Shown here: positions 56,549 to 64,000 of the stretch, in pieces
Layout: each line of letters begins with the position of its first letter
Numbering within the stretch: position 1 is the stretch's first letter
Made by a program: the position numbers and the translations under genes
NCBI GenBank assembly: GCA_015680685.1
Contig: MNCI01004046.1
Span: 307,810-371,809 of the forward strand
DNA length: 64,000 bases
Origin: Gnetum montanum
Taxonomy: Eukaryota; Streptophyta; Gnetopsida; Gnetales; Gnetaceae
Direction: 5' to 3'
The notes under the pieces: generated by a model
Seen by the model: only the letters and a program-made list of their open reading frames with translations
Database searches by the model: none
Told to the model about the DNA's origin: nothing

Positions 56549-59483
56549 TCAACCATTGATGCGCAATTGTCTCTTGATGGCCTTTACATTGAGCGTTGCG
56601 TAAGGGCGAGGAGACTTATGGTTTGACTCCTCTACGCTGCCATCTGGAAATGGCAGGTCGGCCCAAGCTAGACCGTTGTCATTACTGTCAGCTTGTTGAG
56701 GGGTTTGGAGACGGGTTTGATCATCAGTCGTTTCTATCTCTGAACCCCGGTCTTCTTCAATGTTATTGACGATTCTGAGGGTGATTTCATCACCGCGTAT
56801 CACAACCTCCCCCCGGCATAGAGAAGATGTATCTCTTGGTGTATCGGTGACGAAACCGTCCTCAGCTGGGCTAACCACGACCTCCCGAAGATCAGGTTGA
56901 ACCTTGGCATCTCCTCGACGACTAAGAAAGTGGCCTCTATTGGGAATTGATCCCTTGCCACAAACTCAATACGCACCATCCCCTTAACTTGAACCCGTGC
57001 CCCGTTGAACGATTTGACGCAGGCCATCGTCATGGGCATGATCTGGTTTACCAGACCCAACCTATCCACGATGGAATAGGGAATGACGTTGGTAGCTGCG
57101 CCATCGTCCACGTGTACTCTTCGGATCCGGTATTGACTGACTCAGATAGTGATAAACATAGGTTCAGTTGTCACCTGACCTTTCTCAGGATCGTCTTTGA
57201 TAGACTCATCGTGGAAGGTCAACGAGGTAGGCGTAGGTTGCTCAGGTTCGGAAGGAAACATGACAGCATATATCGCTTCCTCCTCCGCTGGCAAGCTTTT
57301 ATCCATTGATATGGATGTCAGCATGCGAACCATAGCTTCACAGTGCTCTCGAGACGTCATAAGTAGGTCGTAAAGGCTCAACATTGTGTTCTTTTGTTTT
57401 TGAGCCTGTTTAACTTGCGTAAATGCGTCGAGGAGGTCCTTCTCTCGGCTAGGTTGTTTTTCCCCCTTGTCTTCTTCCATTCGGCCCAAGAGACGGATCT
57501 CCCGAGGTGGAACGGTGTTAGTCAAAGGGTTGCTCTTTTTCTTGCCAAGAGAGGATGGTTGTGTTTCTGTGCCTTTATCCTGCTTCTGAGGCGTAGACGA
57601 GGGCACAGAGGCTAGGGGCCAAGGCTTAGGGAAGTCAAGCGTAAGATGGTCTTTCGTTGTGTTAACTGATGTGTTCTCTCGCTTTCGTTTGGGAGGTGAT
57701 GGTTGGTGCTTTTGGTTGGAGGTCTGCCCCTACATGAGAAGAGCAGCCTGTGGTTTTGGCGCCCTAATAATAAAGGGTGCCTTAGGCGTGGGCGCAGATG
57801 AGGTCGCGACTTGGCTGTCGCTGTGTGACTGAGAGTGTATCCGGGAAGGTGCTCGTATAATGAAGGGCGGCCTCGAGACCCCACTGGCTGCCGATGAAAT
57901 GGTTGGCCCCCCTTGTGAGCTAGTAGGGACACGCAAAACAAAAGGCTGTTTTGACGGTTCCTTCCTCTCACTGTCCATACTCACCACAGTGATCGTATAA
58001 GGATCATCGTTTGCGTTCAACGGATCCTTGTATACGTGCAATGTTTGGTTTTCTAGACGCGTCAGGTTGCTGCTGTCTAACTTGAGCGAACCATCGTCCA
58101 GCATACGTTGAATGTCGTCTTTCAACACCCAGCAATAATCCGTATCGTGACTACACAGCTGGTGGTAGTCACAGAAATGGTCTAACCTGAAAGATCTCGG
58201 AACTGGTGGTTCATTAGGTAAGGCTAAAGAAGGATTCTTCAGCAGTTCACAATGGCGTCTATGATGCTTCAGAGCCTCCTCGGACACCTTCTTAGGTTGA
58301 ATATGCCTTGATCCTAACAGTTGTTTCAGTAGTTCGGAATGCTTTACAGGTAATGCCATGTACTTTGAGCGATCTTTACGCTCAAAGTTTGGCTTAGGCT
58401 GGGGGGGGGGCCTTCAGGGGCAGTTGTGTCTTGGTTGGTGCTGGAACCAGCCGTGGTTTTAGGAGGCACGGTGGATGCCTTCTTGTTCTTGGTCTTTGTA
58501 CCCTCAATCATCGCAGCTACTATCGTTATCGCTGCTTTGCCTTTGTCTTTGTTCTTGTTGTGTGCATTCCTGTAGGCCACATACGCTGGGTCCTTGCTAG
58601 CCTCCGCAGCATCTTGGATGCTTCTAGTTTGAGCGAAGGCCTGGTGTAGAGATTTGGGGGAAAGATAATACAGCTTTGACTTAATAAAGTCGTTGACTAC
58701 TCCCTTGAATATAGCCAGCAGATGTGAGTCTGCGATCGGCTCGCGGATCTCATTCAAGGTAGCATTCCAGCGCTGTATGAACTTTTGGACGGGCTCGAGC
58801 GGGTCTTGTTTCACCCCCATAAGCTGATCCAATGTGACTTCCAGCTTCAAGTTGTATTTGAAGCGGGTCACAAATTGGGTCAGCAGCTCTTCCAAGGTTG
58901 AGATGGAAGAGCGTGGGAGGGCTTGGTACCAATCCAAAGCTTTCCCCGTTAGAGACATTGTAAAGACTTGAATGATAGTGTGTGGCCACTGTTGCAACAA
59001 CAAGGACTCAGACCTAAATGTGACCAAGTGAGCATTGGGATCTCCCTCTCCATTGTACTTGGTAAAATGAGGTAGGGACATCCCTGGCGGCAACGACAAC
59101 ATAGGGACTGTTGGGCTAATCGGATCGTCCTGGTAAAAGTCCATGATCTGAATGGTATCAGATCCAGTGGCTTTAAGGCGTCGAACCTCCTCGGTGAGAG
59201 TCTGTATAAGCTGGAAGGCCTGGTCCAGGCCTGTTGACGGAGGTGTCTGTGCGGAAGGCATAGGAGGTTGGACTGGGAGGGCAGCGCTAGGGAACGGAAA
59301 GGACGAGAGAGGTTGACTGGCTTCTTGTGGGGCGGGGATCCCTGCAGGCGGAGGGGCCTGTGAAGACCACCACCCACTGGTTTGCAAAGAGGGGTTAGTC
59401 GCCACCTGCTGCATAAGATAAGGATAGATATACTGCGGTACCACCTGTGGAACTTGCGTTGCAGGTGCAACGGACGGTTGCAT
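56549..59483 (-). pseudogene. Gag-protease of element 6
   Basis: A Pro/Gln-rich start at 59483 leads into a retrotrans_gag core with PHFTKYNGEGDPNAHLVTF, LTGKALDWYQALP and PLEPVQKFIQRW. A C10 homopolymer (plus-strand G run near 58401) breaks the frame, which then continues from about 58390. A zinc-finger-like segment FCDYHQLCSHDTDYCW follows near 58170. Next comes a linker with in-frame stops at 57730 and 57142. The retropepsin has VDDGAATNVI at its active site and FNLIFGRSWL. The frame ends at 56549 after a charged tail. RT does not follow; the next 5.1 kb holds repeats and the antisense gene. Apart from the homopolymer only point changes disrupt it. Confidence 0.88.
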
Positions 59484-59802
59484 GCCATACAGCGCAGACT
59501 GGTTGTGTTGCGCTGCAGGGTTAGGCCACTGACTTGCGGTAAGCTGTGGGACGTATGTTGGTGGCTGAACAGCTGTGGTGATCTGTTGAGTTGGAGGGGG
59601 CGGAAACGGTAAGGTCTGCGCAAGGCGTGTTGGGGATGTGAGGTGATATCTGAGGGATGAAATGGGGCGCGGTGGTCACCGGGACCACCGCCGAAATGCT
59701 GAGAACTCTTGATGATGCGACTGCCCCCATATTATTGCAGGGCACTTGCACTTGCAACCCATATGGCTACACAGTGGCTTGTGGAATGATGGGGACTTGC
59801 AT

Positions 59803-60330
59803 CTATGTGGTTATGGCTAAGTCAAGAGGAGCGGCCTCTCCGTTGAAGGGAAAAAGGGGGTTTACGTACGTATGGGGGCTCAGAGTATGGAACGAATGTT
59901 CCGACTGTGCTGCCAATTTGTCGTCCTCCTCCTCATTCTGGGGTTCAGCCATAACCTGTGCAGCCTGACTCTTGGCCATGAACAACTGTGTGATGAGTTC
60001 GTGTTGATGCTCAGTCAAGGGAATAATGTTGTAAGCTGTTGGTTTGAAATCATGGCCCCCTCGGTGGACAACCTCAAAGTTTTGTTTCGCTTCGACTTCG
60101 GCATAGCTAAGAGCCAGCTTTGCCTGGATCTTAACACATATAAAGTTGTATTCTTCAAGGGTTATGATTGTGAAGACGGGCTCTTTTCCCTGAAGTCTCA
60201 ATGATCGGCGTAATGGCCCCTGAGATCTTGTTGCGCCAGGGGCTAGCCTGGTGGCCGCGATAGGGTTCACGGATGTGGCACCCAAATCGGCAGGGACCAT
60301 GGCGGTTGTCATCGTGTACAAGGAATCCAT
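59803..60330 (-). pseudogene. N-terminal gag-leader ORF of element 6
   Basis: A 175-residue frame from MDSLYTMTTAM at 60330 with a charged, helical centre (TLEEYNFICVKIQAKLALSYAEVEA) and an acidic NEEEDDKLAAQSE segment, then a stop. It precedes the gag core by about 320 bp of Pro/Gln/Thr-rich sequence. It is either the N-terminal end of gag split by a stop and shift, or a separate leader ORF as found 5' of gag in some Tat/Ogre elements. I cannot decide which. Confidence 0.6.
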
Positions 60331-60549
60331 TGAGCGATGAGATTAACAATAACTAGTGATTGGATCTAAGAAATGGCTGGCAACAAAGCATGAATAGGCT
60401 TTCTACCCTGTAGGATTCCAAAGAAATCGTCCTTGCGACCGATCTACACCACACGATTTGCCATAAACTTCCTTAGAGGTATTACGCCCACGGTTTAGGG
60501 TATGGATCGCTAACAGGGCTACCCGAAATATTCGGATTGGAGGTTTAGG

Positions 60550-60571
60550 CCCTCCTTCTAGCGCTAGGAAA
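60550..60571 (-). other. Candidate primer-binding site of element 6
   Basis: Two bases after the 5' LTR the minus strand reads TTCCTAGCGCTAGAAGGAGG. Its position fits a PBS; I do not name the tRNA. It includes the palindrome CTAGCGCTAG. Confidence 0.45.
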
Positions 60572-60572
60572 C

Positions 60573-62043
60573 TGTAACGACGGAAAACGTCGGCAGCTGG
60601 AAAATACCAAACGAAATTCCGCGTACACAGTTTTAACCATGGATCCGTGCGAGGGCTATGCTAGAAAAACGAATCTGCGGTGCCCTGAATGGTCTTGTCG
60701 ATCAGACAGGGACTTACTAATCAGTAAATCGATGAAGATTATGAATGTTTCGTGGAGCGATCTGATTCGAGGAATCGCAAAAACTAGGGGAAAATGATGT
60801 AGATGAATTGCAACGATTGCAACGCTAAACACGATAAGAGGAGGCTAACACAAGAGCAATGCGTAGTCTCAAGATCTACGCTTTGACTTGAAAAAATGTA
60901 TAGTTTATATATTTCGTTACACTGAGGAGACCCCGATTACTTGATGTAAAGCAAACACTGAACAACAAGAAAATTGTCCAAACGGAAGTCCGATCTACCT
61001 CGTAGGCCAAAGCTGGGATGCAAGGAAGGTCAAGCTTCGACGTCTATCGATCAACTGTTTTTGACCAATAGAGTCTTCCCCAGCAGAATGATTACTCCTG
61101 TTGCCGGTGCTCAAAGTGGACTGTGCTCTATTTCTGCCGGAAGGTGATGTTGCCGACAATTGCCAAAGCATTGCTCTCTGTACCTCTGCTCGAAAGTGAT
61201 AAGTGCTCCTGTGCTCAGAAAAAAAAATGTCCTTTGCCTCTTCGATTTGCCAGCCTTTGTATCTTTGTCAACCGGGGTATTTATAGGCTGTGACGCTCTG
61301 TGGAAAAGGCGCAACCCTGATGACATGTGTCCCGGATGCTTCGGGAACTGTCGGACTGACCATTTTTGTGTCGAACTTTGTGACTACGCACAATACGCTT
61401 ATTTGCGTATTGTGCATGTGAAGAACAGATGTGCGTCTGACATGTTTCAACTGTCTTTGGGTTATATTACGCTTATTCACGCTGCGTTGCGTAAATGAGC
61501 GTAACATAACATGGAAGCAATAGATTCAAGATGTTTTACGCTCGCTTACGCAGCCGTGCGTAATGAAGTGTAAACGATGTCTAGCTTGGCGACGCAATAC
61601 GCTGTGATACGCTACGTTGCGTGGTGAGCATATGATGAGCAATCGCACTTTCTTAGACTTTGCCTTTGACTGTTTTGGAGCTCATTACGCTTCCGTGTGT
61701 AACAGAGCGTAAACCTGGCCTTGAACAAAAGACTTAGCAAAATATACGAAAAGTCGCATATTACGCTGCTCAAGCTTTTCCCTATGCCGAAGTAACTAGC
61801 CTTCTGATGCCGGACTATGTTTAAACAGAATCATGCTAAGCGCTATTACACTACGTCGTGTGATATAGCGTAAACAGAAAAAGCATAGAAAGATTAGGAA
61901 TCTGCGCAAGAAGTCGAAGACTTGATGCTATGCGCCTCTTGGTGTTGCTCTGTCTTATTCTCCCTTCTGGAATCCTAATATGCACCCTTGCCTGAATTAC
62001 GAATCTTTGCCTGAGGCTGACTCGCAATTTTCACGGTGTTTCA
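60573..62043 (-). repeat. 5' LTR of element 6
   Basis: 1471 bp, the same length as its partner. The TATA box is at 61278-61285 on the minus strand. It carries the same TTACGC/GCGTAA modules with a few transitions. Differences from the 3' LTR are mostly C/T and G/A, often at CpG. Confidence 0.95.
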
Positions 62044-62048
62044 CCCCG

Positions 62049-64000
62049 CACGTCCTTAGCAAAATAGGAGATGAGGAACCCCTTATCATGGGTTCTTTAG
62101 CAAACGATGTTTCCCCTCCTAACGATGGTGAGGAGGTTGGGTATCAGAACTTACAATCAACGATACATAACATTGGTTCTGATGCTTATGAACATCATCT
62201 ATTCGCAAAGGGAATAACCACTCATGCTAAGGATAGGCACTTAGATCGTCACCATGATCAGGGCCATAGCAGCCGAAGAGAAGGCAAGAAACATCGTCAT
62301 GGCGATGGTTCCCCTTCTTCTTCCCCTTCTTCATATCACTCACCCTCTCCTTCCACATTTAGGTGCAACCACCATGAACATAAAGGAGAGGATAAATGTA
62401 GAAAAAATGAAAGACCTCGATGGGAAAGTCGAGAGAGAGGACAAGGATAAGGACGTAGGGAGAGTAGGAAACAACGCAGACATCACAGGCGTCATGAAAG
62501 AGATGATCATGATGAGCCCCTACTCGCAACCCGAAGTATGCTTGACATAACGGAGGTAGTTAGGATTCCCACAAGGCATTTAAAAGATAGTCGAATCAAA
62601 TGTTTAGACATGAACAACATCCCATGGTTTGAAGGGGGATACAATGCTGATCCACAAAATCATTTACAGGAATTCCACATTGCCTGTGCCTTGTAGAATA
62701 TAGAAAATGAGTGGCAAAAACTTAAGTTGTTCCCAAGGACACTCACCAAGGAAGCAGAGAGCTGGTACCGGTCCTTAGAACTAGAAACCATCAGGAGGTG
62801 GAGTACGATGCTAGAACTATTCAACGAAAAGTATCAAACGTACTTCAGAGTGTCCAATTTGCGTAAGTAGATCCAGGGCTAGAAACAAGGTACATATGAA
62901 CCCTTGGATGCTGCCATGGCCTACTACTACACATTGTTACATCATTTCCAGGGCCATGGNATTCCTCCCTTTGAAAGAAGGGAGTGAAATTTTGTGATGA
63001 AGAGGATGAGTCACCAATCAAAGAGTTGGTGAACCAGAAAACCTTGACGATTCAAAAATTAACAATAGAAATAGTGGCTAAGGTAGATGACGTATGGAGT
63101 TCCTTAGACTCTAAAATTGAAACTATCTTAAAAATTGTAGAAGAGTTTAAGGTAGAACAAAGTAGTGACAAAGGTAAGAAAAATTGGAGAGATTTAGGTG
63201 CTGCACATAACAAGGGTAAGGGAAAAATCACTAACTCCGATGTGGTTGAGGATTCAGATTTAGACGATGATGGTGGATGTGAGATCTGCCACTATGACCA
63301 TCCTAAGGGATGTTGTCCAATTATTTCACATCTATAGGAGTCTGGGGTGTATGCACCTAATCCAAGACTCAACCAACAACAAACACCCCAAAGGTTACCT
63401 TATCCACAAGGTAACCTAAGGTAGTTCTACCAACCACTAACGTATTATCCAAGTGGAACTCCACCACAGCCCATTGGACAACATCAATAGTGGCAATACC
63501 CACAGTCATGGGGATGCCATTGCCGAAACATCAGTACCCTTACCAGTAGCCTGATCCATATGGTTATTATGTGCAGCAGCCGATTTCTCCAAGTGACTCT
63601 ATGAGTCACACAACCCCCAACTGTCACTATCAAGTTCGGGAGTACTTCAAAAGGACTCCTCCTCCGGGAGATACTCCATACCCACACCATCCTCCTAATC
63701 CATCCACACCTCTTTCACCACAAGTAGTTCCCATAACATCTCTTGCTCCAACAATGTAAGGGGAACTCCCTCCTCAATCACAGCAACGTCACATTGCGAG
63801 AGCTGTAAATATCCAACCTGCTACTGGTTTTGACAACTATAAAAAGAGAAGACCATACTTCAGAACCAAAAGCCCAAACAAACTCTCGCAACAACAAGTG
63901 GTTGGGCCCATGTACACTCCTCCACCATCCAACACTTCAGAGCACCCTTCAGTCCAAAATCAGAGCTTAACGCATACGGTTATGTTAATGCATACCGTAA
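62049..64000 (+). pseudogene. Gag of element 5, continued
   Basis: Picks up after the CCCCG duplication. In order: a linker with DGEEVGYQNLQ, an RHHD/Ser-rich region (62220-62440), the retrotrans_gag core (FEGGYNAD near 62630, then TIRRWSTMLELFNEKYQTY, with stops), an N at 62960, then a charged segment with DESPIKELVNQKT and the knuckle-like CEICHYDHPKGCCP (63275-63315). A Pro/Gln/Tyr-rich tail runs to the window end. About 200 bp present in element 3 (28350-28560) are missing at the N. Frame changes are present. Confidence 0.82.
62960..62960. other. Single N at a gag deletion
   Basis: Comparison with element 3 shows about 200 bp of gag absent exactly here, so this is likely a collapsed or misjoined assembly point rather than one unread base. 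Confidence 0.6.

Larger units (their letters stand above)
44831..62043 (-). mobile_element. Element 6: 17.2-kb Tat/Ogre-like LTR retrotransposon with an antisense gene
   Basis: Two LTRs of identical length (1471 bp, TGTAAC...TTTCA) and a perfect 5-bp target duplication CCCCG (44826-44830 and 62044-62048) bound it. On the minus strand: LTR, PBS, gag, protease, a 5.1-kb interval, RT, RNase H, a second RNase H, integrase, a repeat array, a spacer, PPT, LTR. The dual RNase H and the separation of gag-PR from RT are hallmarks of the Tat/Ogre lineage. The interval holds an eight-exon gene on the opposite strand. By eye the LTRs differ at about 3-4% of sites, mostly transitions, so it is the youngest insertion in the window. 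Confidence 0.95.

Overview
The window is nuclear DNA from a seed plant. The evidence is one short multi-intron plant gene, plant-type Ty3/gypsy and Ty1/copia retrotransposons, plant minimal introns of 70-93 nt, and long AT-rich, repeat-filled intergenic DNA. The very high load of nested LTR elements would suit a large genome such as a conifer, but the species cannot be fixed from the sequence alone. Two N-gaps (12945-13106 and 48745-48926) and single Ns at 38241 and 62960 mark a draft assembly.

Layout. Positions 1-620 hold an unclassified coding-like remnant. A decayed Ty1/copia element on the minus strand (about 690-2780 plus 11608-12154) is split by element 1, an Athila-type gypsy element (2781-11607, TSD ACCAA) that has gag and an extra ORF but no pol. 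A LINE zinc-domain remnant lies at 13197-13575 and a tandem duplication at 14.9-15.2 kb. The only host gene I can support is a dormancy/auxin-repressed (DRM1/ARP) family gene on the minus strand (CDS 16470-18106, four coding exons), with a TATA box and a G-box cluster upstream. An RTE-like reverse-transcriptase remnant follows at 20.6-21.8 kb.

From 21.8 kb to the end everything is nested LTR elements. Element 2 (minus, from 21828) sits in the RTE remnant. Element 3 (plus, 26062-33137, TSD CTTAC) sits in element 2. Element 4 (minus, 34389-43350) also sits in element 2. Element 5 (plus, 43351-44830 and 62049 to beyond the window) sits in the LTR of element 4. Element 6, a 17.2-kb Tat/Ogre-like gypsy element (minus, 44831-62043, TSD CCCCG, two 1471-bp LTRs), sits in the gag of element 5 and is the youngest.

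Elements 1-5 belong to one Athila-like family: PBS matching tRNA-Asp, RT box with FMDD, and a long extra ORF ('ORF X') in the position Athila elements use for their env-like ORF. The copies form a deletion series: element 4 keeps gag-PR-RT-RH and the end of IN, element 1 keeps gag and ORF X, element 2 shows ORF X, and element 3 keeps gag-PR only.

The most unusual object is inside element 6. Between its protease and reverse transcriptase, on the strand opposite to gag-pol, lies an eight-exon spliced gene (51863-55976, about 1,120 codons). All seven introns are GT-AG and keep phase. It encodes a basic N-terminus, an FCP1/NIF-phosphatase-like region, a transposon-associated domain, a coiled coil and an acidic tail. 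It carries seven in-frame stops but no frameshift. Copies of a short repeat flank it and also form an array beside the integrase. It looks like a captured, intron-containing antisense accessory gene that was probably intact before insertion and is now decaying by point transitions.
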